64,000 nt of DNA from Frischella japonica (GTDB lineage: Bacteria; Pseudomonadota; Gammaproteobacteria; Enterobacterales; Orbaceae). The notes beneath the pieces are model-generated. The model did not search any database. It saw only the letters and a program-made list of their open reading frames with translations, and was not told the DNA's origin. A program made the translations under genes and the position numbers. Location of the stretch: assembly GCF_014489845.1 (NCBI RefSeq), contig NZ_JABURY010000013.1, forward strand, positions 1-64,000, in the 5' to 3' direction. Numbering within the stretch: the stretch's first letter is position 1; each line of letters opens with the position of its first letter. Below, one piece after another: positions 55,978 through 64,000 of the stretch.

Positions 55978-57042
55978 TCAGCTTTTCCGGCTAAAAAGAA
56001 AATAACAGATAGCTAAAAACAGTATACTTGATATCAATGCACCAATAATTGGAGGCAATCCAATGAAAATAGTAATTTTAGAAAATAGGTTGTCAGCAAT
56101 ATAGAAAATAAATCCGACAAAAACACCCGTCACTACTCGGAACCCCATTGGCACACTACGTAGTGGACCAAATATAAACGATAAAGCTAATAACAGCATG
56201 ACGGTAATAGATAATGGTTTGAGAATTTTTTTCCAAAATAAAAGTTCATAATTGCTGAAGTCTTGTCCAGAAGACTTTAAATATTGTGAATACTGATATA
56301 ATCCCGAAGCGGATAAAGAATCAGGATCTTGTGCCACAATGTTTAATTTATCGGGTGTAATTGTGGTATTCCATTGCATATGAAATAAATTGCTATTTTG
56401 AATCTTCTTAGGATTGGTTAAATCGGTTTTATCAACTTGAACTAATTGCCAATGATTATTTTCAAACGTTCCGTAAGCAGCATGAGTTATAGCGGTTAAA
56501 ATTCCATCTTTGGTCGAATATATATCAACATTAGAGATGGAAAAATCAGCATTAACTTTACCAATATGAATAAAATCGTTATTATCTTTGGCCCAAATAC
56601 TGCTTTGCGATGCTAATAATGAACCACCATATAATTTCTCAGAACGCATATTTCGAGCGGTTTGTTCACCAAGTGGGGCAACCCATTCGCCCACTGCCAT
56701 GACGATTAAGACCATCGGTATAGCCGTTTTTAATACAGACTTAACAATATTAAGACGACCAAAACCAGAAGTTTCCATGACAACCAGCTCGCTTTTAGAA
56801 GCCAACATACCAAGTCCAATTAATGCGCCAATTAACACAGCAATAGGAAAGAATAATTCTATATCCTTAGGAACCATAAAAAGCGAGTATAACGCAGCAG
56901 AAAAAGCAGTGTAATCTACTTTTACTCTCCTTAATTGATCAATAAAGCGAATAATACCTGATAAGCTAATCAATAAAAATAACGTTATACTAATCATACT
57001 TATAATCGTTTTGCCGATATAGCGATCTAAAATAGTAAACAT
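55978..57042 (-). CDS. lptG: Lipopolysaccharide export permease LptG
   Basis: Membrane component of the LptB2FG extractor that feeds LPS to the LptC-A-D bridge. MFTILDRYIGKTIISMISIT, LGMLASKSELVVMETSGFG, and helices near 300-350 (SITVMLLLALSFIFGPLRSV) are typical; the periplasmic beta-jellyroll is between. 354 residues. It lies 12 bp after lptF. Confidence 0.95.
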   Translation of the reverse strand: MFTILDRYIGKTIISMISITLFLLISLSGIIRFIDQLRRVKVDYTAFSAALYSLFMVPKDIELFFPIAVLIGALIGLGMLASKSELVVMETSGFGRLNIVKSVLKTAIPMVLIVMAVGEWVAPLGEQTARNMRSEKLYGGSLLASQSSIWAKDNNDFIHIGKVNADFSISNVDIYSTKDGILTAITHAAYGTFENNHWQLVQVDKTDLTNPKKIQNSNLFHMQWNTTITPDKLNIVAQDPDSLSASGLYQYSQYLKSSGQDFSNYELLFWKKILKPLSITVMLLLALSFIFGPLRSVPMGFRVVTGVFVGFIFYIADNLFSKITIFIGLPPIIGALISSILFLAICYFLFSRKS

Positions 57043-57054
57043 TACGATAATTCC

Positions 57055-58170
57055 TTATACAGCTAAACGATTATTAGTTAACTTATAACGCATTTTTTTT
57101 ATTGGTAACGTATCCCAGATATTAAAGATAATCGCCAAGAAAACATAAGTGCCATTAACCAGATAAAACCATAAAGCAGGATCTAATCTACCTTTTGCTG
57201 CATTAGCTTTTATTGAACTTTCTAATAAGAAATAGATTAAATAGAGCAAGATCGCAGGCAAAACCTTTGCTAATCGACCTTGTCTTGCATTTGCTACGCT
57301 TAACGGAATCACCAAAAAAGCCATTAATGGAACAGATATGATCAATGTTAAACGCCAGTAATATTCAGCCCAAGCCTTTGGCGTATTGATCTGTCGCAAT
57401 TGGCTTAATGAGCTTTGGTCAACATCATTGGCATTTTTATAATCTGACTCTTTTAATTCTTTACTTTCAATAATACCTTGATAATGATTAAAATTTGATA
57501 TTCTAAAATCTTTCAATTTTGCCGACCCTTCATAACGATTGGCATTTTCCAATATAATTATTTGATTATTATTAGCATCAGTCATTATTTGACCTTTGTT
57601 TGCCATAATAATATTAGGTCGTTGGGATTTAGAGTGATTGGTGCTAGCAATAAAAACATTTTCAATGGTATTATTTTTTGCACTACTAATATAAATTACT
57701 GCATCACCTTGGGGAGTTTTTTGAAATTGCCCAGCTAATAATCCGGCCAAGCTAGGATTTAATTTTGCATTTTCAACTAGTTGTTCTTGTTGCAAATCAG
57801 ACCAAGGACCAAACCAAACAATATTACCAATAGCAAAAACACAAGTAACAAAAGATAAAAAGAAGACCACTTTATAGATGATGTTTTTACTTACACCGCA
57901 AGCATACATTGCGATCATTTCTTGATCAATATAAAAACGACCAAGAGTTATTAATATCCCCAAAAATAAGCTTAATGGCAAAATAAGCTTTGCCATATCG
58001 GAAATGCCTAACAAAAGAAGAGGCATGACTAAATTGGTCGGAATGCCACCATCCACCGCATTAGATAAAATTCTGATAAGTTTTTGTGAAAAGAAAATCA
58101 TTAACAATATAAAAAGTATTGCTAACTGCGATTTGAATGTCTCTTTTGTAATGTAACGACGAATTATCAC
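57055..58170 (-). CDS. lptF: Lipopolysaccharide export permease LptF
   Basis: Partner of LptG. IIRRYITKETFKSQLAILFI, FSQKLIRILSNAVDGGIPTN, LILPLSLFLGILITLGRFY and EMIAMYACGVSK correspond closely to E. coli LptF. 371 residues. It heads lptF-lptG and is divergent from pepA, the usual order. Confidence 0.95.
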   Translation of the reverse strand: MIIRRYITKETFKSQLAILFILLMIFFSQKLIRILSNAVDGGIPTNLVMPLLLLGISDMAKLILPLSLFLGILITLGRFYIDQEMIAMYACGVSKNIIYKVVFFLSFVTCVFAIGNIVWFGPWSDLQQEQLVENAKLNPSLAGLLAGQFQKTPQGDAVIYISSAKNNTIENVFIASTNHSKSQRPNIIMANKGQIMTDANNNQIIILENANRYEGSAKLKDFRISNFNHYQGIIESKELKESDYKNANDVDQSSLSQLRQINTPKAWAEYYWRLTLIISVPLMAFLVIPLSVANARQGRLAKVLPAILLYLIYFLLESSIKANAAKGRLDPALWFYLVNGTYVFLAIIFNIWDTLPIKKMRYKLTNNRLAV

Positions 58171-58428
58171 GCGAACTTTGCCTACAACAATAAATTAACA
58201 AGAAATGACTTGCTATTATAACTTGAAATTGTTCATTTCGTTATTAATTTTTAGTGATATTAGTTCCTTAAATGCTAAATTTATGATAAATAGTCATCAA
58301 TTTATATGATATGGTTATCCATAATGGATAGTGTTATCAAATAATAGAAATGAATTGCAATAAATGATTTGATATTATTTATATTCTCAATATACCAAAA
58401 ATCCAACAGACTATATTATAGAGGTTCA

Positions 58429-59916
58429 ATGATGAAGTTCCAGATTAAACAATGCGATTTATTTAAACAAGAAACAGACTGTTTAATTTTAACCATTTCT
58501 CAAGGAGAAAAACAAACTACTTATGTAGAGAAATTTGACCAACTTACTGATAGTTTAATTAGCAATTTAATCAAAAAAGGCGATTTTAAAGCAAATATTG
58601 GTGAAACATTAACATTATATCAAGTTCCGAATATTGCAGCTCATAAGGTGTTATTAGTGGGAGTTGGCGAACAAGGAAATGACCATATAATAAATCTCAA
58701 AAAAATCACCCAAAATATAGCTGATAAATTCCATAACTTAAATAGTAAATCGATACTTTTTGCCATACCTGATAATATTAAATTAGATAATTATAATTTC
58801 ATTCGTAGCTTTATTGAAAATCTCAATCATCATTGTTATCGCTTTAATGACTATAAAACGACCAAATCCAAAGTGACGTTACCAGAAAATGTCTTTTTGG
58901 TTTTAGGTGATAATGTGACCGCTGATAAAGTAGAGCTGGCTATTACGCATGGACAAATCGTTGCTAATGCAGTTAATGCTACAAAATCATTGGCTAATCA
59001 ACCGGCAAATATTTGTAATGCGCAATATTTAGCAGATAAAGCTGAGCAGTTAAGTGAAAAACACCATCATTTAACGTTTTCCTTTTATGATGAACAAGCC
59101 TTATCATTGCTTAAAATGGAGGCTTATCTAGCTGTTGGTCGAGGTTCTGACAACGAGTCAATCATGACAGTCTTAGATTATCGTGGTGCTAAAGATAAAA
59201 AAGCAATGCCAATTGTGTTAGTTGGTAAAGGTCTTACCTTTGACTCAGGTGGTATATCGATTAAACCTTCTGCCAATATGGATGAAATGAAATATGATAT
59301 GTGTGGTGCTGCAACAGTATATGGTGTTATGCAAGCGATAGCCGAACTTAATTTACCTATTAACGTGATCGGCGTGATGGCTGGTTGTGAAAACATGCCA
59401 AGCAGTAAATCCTATCGCCCTGGTGATATTTTGACAACTATGTCAGGTCAAACTGTTGAAGTTATTAATACAGATGCTGAAGGGCGTTTGGTTTTATGCG
59501 ATGTCTTAACCTTTGTAGAACGCTTTAAACCAAGAGCTGTGATTGATATCGCAACGTTAACTGGTGCATGTATCGTGGCTTTAGGTCATCATTATACTGG
59601 GGTTATGGGTAATAATGAACAACTTGTTACACAACTTGTTGAAGCATCGCAAAAAGCCAATGATAAAGCTTGGGCTTTACCAATGGATGATGATTTCCAA
59701 ACACAAATTGATTCTACCTGTGCCGATATTGTAAATTCAGCCGGTCGTGATGGTGGCACAATTACCGCTGGCTGTTTTTTATCTCGTTTTACAAAAAATT
59801 ATCATTGGGCACACTTAGATATTGCCGGTACAGCTTGGACTTCGGGTACAAAAAAAGGTGCAACAGGTAGACCAGTTGCGCTATTAATCCAATACTTAAT
59901 GGATCAATGTCAATGA
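58429..59916 (+). CDS. pepA: Leucyl aminopeptidase PepA
   Basis: M17 zinc/manganese aminopeptidase; E. coli PepA also binds DNA in Xer resolution and carAB control. VLVGKGLTFDSGGISIKPSA carries the Lys and Asp ligands, NTDAEGRLVLCDVLT the signature, and MKYDMCGAA precedes. The start MMKFQIKQCDLFKQETDCLI at ATG 58429 follows AGAGG; an in-frame ATG 60 bases upstream is rejected. 495 residues. Divergent from lptF and followed by holC. Confidence 0.96.
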   Translation: MMKFQIKQCDLFKQETDCLILTISQGEKQTTYVEKFDQLTDSLISNLIKKGDFKANIGETLTLYQVPNIAAHKVLLVGVGEQGNDHIINLKKITQNIADKFHNLNSKSILFAIPDNIKLDNYNFIRSFIENLNHHCYRFNDYKTTKSKVTLPENVFLVLGDNVTADKVELAITHGQIVANAVNATKSLANQPANICNAQYLADKAEQLSEKHHHLTFSFYDEQALSLLKMEAYLAVGRGSDNESIMTVLDYRGAKDKKAMPIVLVGKGLTFDSGGISIKPSANMDEMKYDMCGAATVYGVMQAIAELNLPINVIGVMAGCENMPSSKSYRPGDILTTMSGQTVEVINTDAEGRLVLCDVLTFVERFKPRAVIDIATLTGACIVALGHHYTGVMGNNEQLVTQLVEASQKANDKAWALPMDDDFQTQIDSTCADIVNSAGRDGGTITAGCFLSRFTKNYHWAHLDIAGTAWTSGTKKGATGRPVALLIQYLMDQCQ

Positions 59917-59966
59917 ATCTATAACTAAACATGATTTAGTTTTACACTTATTTATAGGGGACAATA

Positions 59967-60431
59967 ATGCTGAAAAAAGTCATTTTTTATCTGATTGAAC
60001 ATATAGAAATTAATAACAATGAGTCATCATTATTGTTACCTCATGAAAAATTAGCCTGTGAGCAAATTATTGCCAATTGGCAACAAGGTTTACGAATTTT
60101 GGTTACTTGTCAGGATCAACAACAAGCTGAGCGAATTGATGAATACTTATGGCAATTAAATCCCGACAGTTTTGTTCCTCATAATTTAGTTGGTGAAGGT
60201 TTAAGCAATGGTTCCCCTGTCGAAATTGCCTGGGTAGGAAAAAGGGGAAATGGTAATCGCCAATTATTAGTTAACCTGCAAGAAGAATTTCCAGAATTTT
60301 CACCTACTTACCATTATATTATTGATTTTGTTCCAGACGATGAAAGACTCAAAGCATGTGCTAGAGAAAGATATCAAGCTTATAAAACTCTTGGATTCAA
60401 ACTTAAAACAATTAATGTTAAACAAAACTAA
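59967..60431 (+). CDS. holC: DNA polymerase III chi subunit
   Basis: Chi links the clamp loader, through psi, to SSB. A 154-residue protein with EKLACEQIIANWQQGLRILV, DEYLWQLNPDSFVPHNLVGE, GSPVEIAW and DFVPDDERLKACARERYQAY. ATG follows AGGGG. It lies 50 bp after pepA; valS, its usual neighbour, is absent. Confidence 0.92.
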   Translation: MLKKVIFYLIEHIEINNNESSLLLPHEKLACEQIIANWQQGLRILVTCQDQQQAERIDEYLWQLNPDSFVPHNLVGEGLSNGSPVEIAWVGKRGNGNRQLLVNLQEEFPEFSPTYHYIIDFVPDDERLKACARERYQAYKTLGFKLKTINVKQN

Positions 60432-60547
60432 TTATATTTACATTCCGCTATTTGGATATAACCCATTGACATACAAGAACTTTTAAGATTAACTATTTAT
60501 GTTGTTCCATGTATATTTATAAATGTAGATCTTAAAAGGGGTTATAA

Positions 60548-60997
60548 ATGAGTATTTTGCAAAGTATTTTTTCTAAAATTATTCCATCATCATTCGGTAA
60601 TGTTATGGGTAATATAAAAGATAAAGTCGAAAATGCAGCGAAACAAGCTAAAGATGCAGTAACAAATCACAGTGATGATTCAACGCAAAATCAGTCCAAT
60701 TCAAATCAACAACCTAATCAAACTAATACTTCGGCAGAGGCAAATCATATTGACGTAGTTGCCATTCTTGATGGTTTAGCTAACAAGAATCCTCAAAAAC
60801 TTAATTGGCGTTCTTCAATTGTCGATCTTTTAAAACTACTTGGTTTAGATAGTAGTTTAGATGCGCGCAAAAAATTAGCGGCTGAATTAAATTATCAAGG
60901 CAATACTAATGATAGCGTAACGCTAAACACTTGGTTACATAAAGAAGTAATGAAGAAAATTACTGAAAAGGGTGGTAACGTAAAAGATCTATTTTAA
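60548..60997 (+). CDS. DUF3597 protein
   Basis: A 149-residue protein. The N-terminal part is amphipathic (SILQSIFSKIIPSSFGNVMG, KVENAAKQAKDAV), the middle is an Asn/Gln/Ser linker (QNQSNSNQQPNQTNTSAEAN), and the C-terminal DUF3597 domain reads DVVAILDGLANKNPQKLNWR, SIVDLLKLLGLDSSLDARKK and TWLHKEVMKKI. Function unknown. AAAAGGGG precedes the start. Confidence 0.85.
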   Translation: MSILQSIFSKIIPSSFGNVMGNIKDKVENAAKQAKDAVTNHSDDSTQNQSNSNQQPNQTNTSAEANHIDVVAILDGLANKNPQKLNWRSSIVDLLKLLGLDSSLDARKKLAAELNYQGNTNDSVTLNTWLHKEVMKKITEKGGNVKDLF

Positions 60998-61949
60998 TCA
61001 CTAGATTATCAATTAAATCAGTATTTATCGTATCTTTATCCTTAAAATGAATAACGTTAAATACTGATTTGATTTTTTTATTATATTAACCATTTAAATT
61101 CGCAATATTCAATTTTTTTAAGCTTAAAATACTTAATGCTTTTAGACATTATTTTATTTAACGTTATAAATACTTATTCATTTTGGTCGGATTTGTTGCA
61201 CAACATAAAGACACACAAGATAAAACCTGTGGCCCCAAAAATCGAATAGCTAATTTATAAACCAAGTAATAAAGCAATTATTTCGCCTTAAATGATGATA
61301 AGATAGTGTAATTCTGACCATACAATGTCAACTCATAAGTATACATATTAGGCATGTGTTTAAACTAACCATTATGGTTTCATGAATTCGTAAACATACG
61401 ATGCTGGACGATAATAAGATATTTGTCGTGCTCTATTGTTCAAAAATCCAACCCTAGCTAATTAAACTTTTATTTTATAAAGAATTAACTTGCTAAGTAC
61501 AGCATCGAAAAATTAACATTAGTCATTATCTAACGCCAGCTCATGTATAGTTAAATATCTATGTCTGTAGGATACCCAATATTTTCTACTACTCAATTAA
61601 GTCGAATTAAATCAATTGGTCTAAATTTACTGGTAAAAATGCTGTAGTAATACACGTTAACGATTTATTCACTAGCAAAACGGTTCGGGTATTTACCCTG
61701 ATCATTAACGTCTAGCACAATAAATAAGCTAGTGGGAAAGTTCGCTGAAAAAGATAAAGCCAAAAGCGACAAGATTGATTATAAAAATACTAAAAGGTAA
61801 TTTTATTAATCAGTTTAATTGTCATTCTTATATTGATTATTGACGATGAGATACCTTATACTTTTTTACAAACCATAATAGGTATAAAAAATTATAAAAC
61901 AATTTAAAAGTAACAAATATTACTTAAAAACAATAAACAGGAATACAAT
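60998..61949 (+). other. Gene-free stretch; its right end is a duplicated upstream region
   Basis: No protein or RNA gene is convincing over 950 bp. From about 61660 to 61949 the sequence is a diverged copy of 63660-63949, including CACTAGCAAAACGGTTCGG, CATTAACGTCTAGCACAAT and GATACCTTATACT. Both copies precede a gene starting MFKF, so this is the promoter region of a duplicated gene. Confidence 0.6.
61660..61949 (+). repeat. Upstream direct repeat, left copy (partner 63660-63949)
   Basis: About 290 bp shared with several substitutions and small indels with the region before the partial gene at 63950. The spacing to the following ATG is the same. The conserved AAACCATAATAGGT segment lies about 70 bp before each start. 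Confidence 0.8.
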
Positions 61950-63404
61950 ATGTTCAAATTTATCCGCCTTTTTCAAAAGAAAAAACTAGTACTATTTAAT
62001 TTAAGCTTGCTCTTTTTTACCAATGAAGCCACATCAATTTCCGCAACTTCTTTAAAAAGCATCCAAGGCTCTGCGCCTTATCTAATTTTTGATGGGCAAC
62101 AATCGGACGATCTATCCCCCTTATTAACAGTCAAATTGCCCGCTCCTGATGGTATTACTACTATTACTAAAAATACTAATTCCAGTGCTAACGACCCAAT
62201 AATATTAGCCAGCAACACTAAATTTTCAGATATAGAAACTTTTGTAAAACTGCCATCTGAAAATAACACATACCCTAAAATTCAATTGAGTAATGTCCTT
62301 GCAAATTCGTGGGGCGACGAAGACGGAGATGAGGTAAACTTTGCAAGCAATAATGAATCTTTAACGTTATCTTGGTCCGATAATGAGGGGAATAGTCTGA
62401 CAGAGGAAATAAAAAATAACCAGAATATGGAATTAGATCCTTGTTATGCGCCATATAAATTAACATTATCTGCAGACCAATTCACACTTCGTACAGATTA
62501 TGGCGTTCCTAGAGATTCTAATTATCAATCTGTCGCACATGATTATTATTTTTATCCAGAAATTTCTTCAGGCGTTAAATTTTGTTATGCGCAACCAAAT
62601 CTTGATAATCAGGATAATTTCGATACGAACAGTTGGAAAAAAAACATAGGCTTTGTCACTTATGATAAAAACAACCCAGAAAAAAATTTTCCAACAGTCG
62701 GCTCGAATAATTTATTTTTTGATATAAAATTTGTCGGAAATTTAAGTGTTAAGAATATTATTAAATTCAATGGTGATGTTGTCACAAATAGCCGCAGTCA
62801 GATAAAGTTAAATTTAAGTGAGCATGATGGAAAATTAAGAGTGACTTTAAAAGGACCTAGATATAATAACTTCTTAACTGACTTTAAAAATTCATATTTT
62901 GTATTATACGCTGATGAAAATCAAACCAAACCATTTTACTCATTCATTATAAAGCGCTGGTTTATTGCCTACCCTTATGCGCCTATCTCTTATGAACTCA
63001 TTGATGAAAGGCGTTGTTATGAACAATTATCTACTCAAAACACCAAGTATTTTGTGCCAAATGTATTAGATTTTACAAACGCTGACAGTGGAGATGGTGA
63101 TCCTCTCGAATGGCAACATGGTATTCAAGGGGTTGGTCCCAATTACCAAAGAAAGATTAGCTTTCAACGAGAAAGAGGTCTATGGATAGGCGGTTTATTC
63201 ACAGAATGGGGTAAAGTAACCCAAGAATATTATCCTGATAGTGATTGGCCAAAATATGATCATGATGCATATTATTGGACTATGGATAGACGAAAGAAAG
63301 AAAACAAAAATCAGCATTATGTTGTTGGAACAAATACTGGCTTAATTAGTTTCAAAGAAGATACAAATAATACTATCTATAGCAGTTGTGTGGCTTGGGA
63401 ATAA
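61950..63404 (+). CDS. Putative secreted protein of unknown family
   Basis: A 484-residue protein with a basic start and hydrophobic stretch (MFKFIRLFQKKKLVLFNLSL, LFFTNEATSISA) that looks like a signal sequence cleaved near residue 30. The rest is Asn/Asp/Ser/Thr-rich and likely beta-structured (LANSWGDEDGDEVNFASN, ESLTLSWSDNEGNSL), with paired cysteines (LDPCYAPYKLTL, GVKFCYAQP; RRCYEQL and a late SSCVAWE). It suggests an exported adhesin-like or surface protein. I do not recognise the family. AAACAGGAATACA precedes the ATG. A strong terminator follows, and a second copy begins at 63950. Confidence 0.7.
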   Translation: MFKFIRLFQKKKLVLFNLSLLFFTNEATSISATSLKSIQGSAPYLIFDGQQSDDLSPLLTVKLPAPDGITTITKNTNSSANDPIILASNTKFSDIETFVKLPSENNTYPKIQLSNVLANSWGDEDGDEVNFASNNESLTLSWSDNEGNSLTEEIKNNQNMELDPCYAPYKLTLSADQFTLRTDYGVPRDSNYQSVAHDYYFYPEISSGVKFCYAQPNLDNQDNFDTNSWKKNIGFVTYDKNNPEKNFPTVGSNNLFFDIKFVGNLSVKNIIKFNGDVVTNSRSQIKLNLSEHDGKLRVTLKGPRYNNFLTDFKNSYFVLYADENQTKPFYSFIIKRWFIAYPYAPISYELIDERRCYEQLSTQNTKYFVPNVLDFTNADSGDGDPLEWQHGIQGVGPNYQRKISFQRERGLWIGGLFTEWGKVTQEYYPDSDWPKYDHDAYYWTMDRRKKENKNQHYVVGTNTGLISFKEDTNNTIYSSCVAWE

Positions 63405-63418
63405 GTTATTTACCGAGG

Positions 63419-63452
63419 AACCTTATACCATATTAGGGTATAAGGTTTTTTG
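63419..63452 (+). terminator. Terminator after the secreted-protein gene
   Basis: AACCTTATACC and GGTATAAGGTT pair perfectly with a short loop, followed by six T. It starts 16 bp after the stop. Confidence 0.88.
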
Positions 63453-63949
63453 CTATATCTCATTTAATAATCTTTTTTACTTTATATTACAATCAATTCA
63501 TTAAAACAATAAACCTTGATTAAGCTTTAATCAACCACTCCATTTTTTTCTATCAATTGTATCTAACATCGAAACGCCAATCATCAAGGTTTTGCGTGCT
63601 CATAATGCTCAGTTCTTATTCATTGGCTATGAGCTGAGAATTATGAAACTAGTGGTTTATTTTATGAAAATTCACTAGCAAAACGGTTCGGATATTTATC
63701 CTGCTCATTAACGTCTAGCACAATTAATAAGCTCGTGGAAAGGTTTGCTAAAAAAAGATAAAGCAAAGGTTATAAAATTGATTATAAAAATACAAAAAGG
63801 TAATTTCCTTAACTAGGTAATCGTTATATTTAATTATTGATTAATGACGATGGGATACCTTATACTGTGTATAAACCATAATAGGTTTAGAAATTATAAA
63901 ACAATTAAAAAAATAATCATTACCAAATAATAATAAAAAGGAATTTTAT
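63453..63949 (+). repeat. Intergenic region ending in the right copy of the upstream direct repeat
   Basis: The first 200 bp hold no gene; a stem around GCTCA...TGAGC near 63599-63634 is noticeable. From about 63660 it repeats 61660-61949, up to the start of the next gene. Confidence 0.7.
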
Positions 63950-64000
63950 ATGTTCAAATTCACTTGCCTTTTTCAAAAGAAAAAACTATTACTATTTAAT
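63950..64000 (+). CDS. Start of a paralogue of the secreted protein (3' partial)
   Basis: Seventeen codons reading MFKFTCLFQKKKLLLFN, nearly identical to the start of the 61950 gene, preceded by AAAAAGGAATTTTAT. The gene runs off the window, so only the tandem duplication can be stated. Confidence 0.8.
   Translation, partial: MFKFTCLFQKKKLLLFN

Overview
The window looks like the chromosome of an AT-rich gammaproteobacterium. The housekeeping order lolB-ispE / hemA-prfA-prmC-kdsA, rnm-yciO-rluB and lptFG / pepA-holC is the enterobacterial-type order. Low G+C together with a large stock of Rhs toxin tips fits Orbaceae such as bee-gut Gilliamella. That assignment is inference; no 16S gene is present.

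Region 1 (1-17445) is a graveyard of displaced Rhs 3' ends. About thirteen fragments of the same Rhs core, each ending near the DPxGL motif, are followed by different C-terminal toxin tips and small immunity-like genes. No N-terminal part of rhs is present, so an expressed parent gene probably lies left of base 1. Most toxin frames are broken by one- or two-base slips or nonsense codons, while most immunity genes are intact. Units are commonly closed by a near-identical hairpin terminator and then a relic of one antisense gene, intact only at 9677-9940. Decay increases to the right.

Region 2 (17812-23087) holds lipoproteins, a GyrI-like protein, a 340-residue recombinase closely resembling phage P1 Cre with a loxP-like 13-8-13 palindrome about 115 bp upstream, and a Tus-like replication terminator protein.

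Region 3 (23264-32966) is conserved housekeeping: ispE, lolB, hemA, prfA, prmC, kdsA, rraB, rnm, yciO, a DUF3592 protein and rluB. Region 4 (33126-35659) is a tRNA-Arg(TCT) followed by the scar of an integrated phage-like element: two opposed integrase halves, decayed phage-type genes and a lipoprotein.

Region 5 (35810-50115) carries TM2 and DUF421 proteins, ybiI, methionine sulfoxide repair (msrA, cytochrome b561, msrB), phrB, fabV, yddG, the ABC-F gene ybiT, the metNIQ transporter and an aldo/keto reductase. Region 6 (50247-55412) has a LysR regulator and three minus-strand genes that plausibly form a 2-aminothiazoline-4-carboxylate to cysteine route: a one-polypeptide ABC importer, ATC hydrolase and an N-carbamoyl amino acid amidohydrolase with a nine-G tract in its metal-binding loop.

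Region 7 (55798-64000) has tRNA-Leu(CAA), lptG-lptF, pepA, holC, a DUF3597 protein, and a secreted protein of unknown function whose upstream region and start are duplicated at the right edge.
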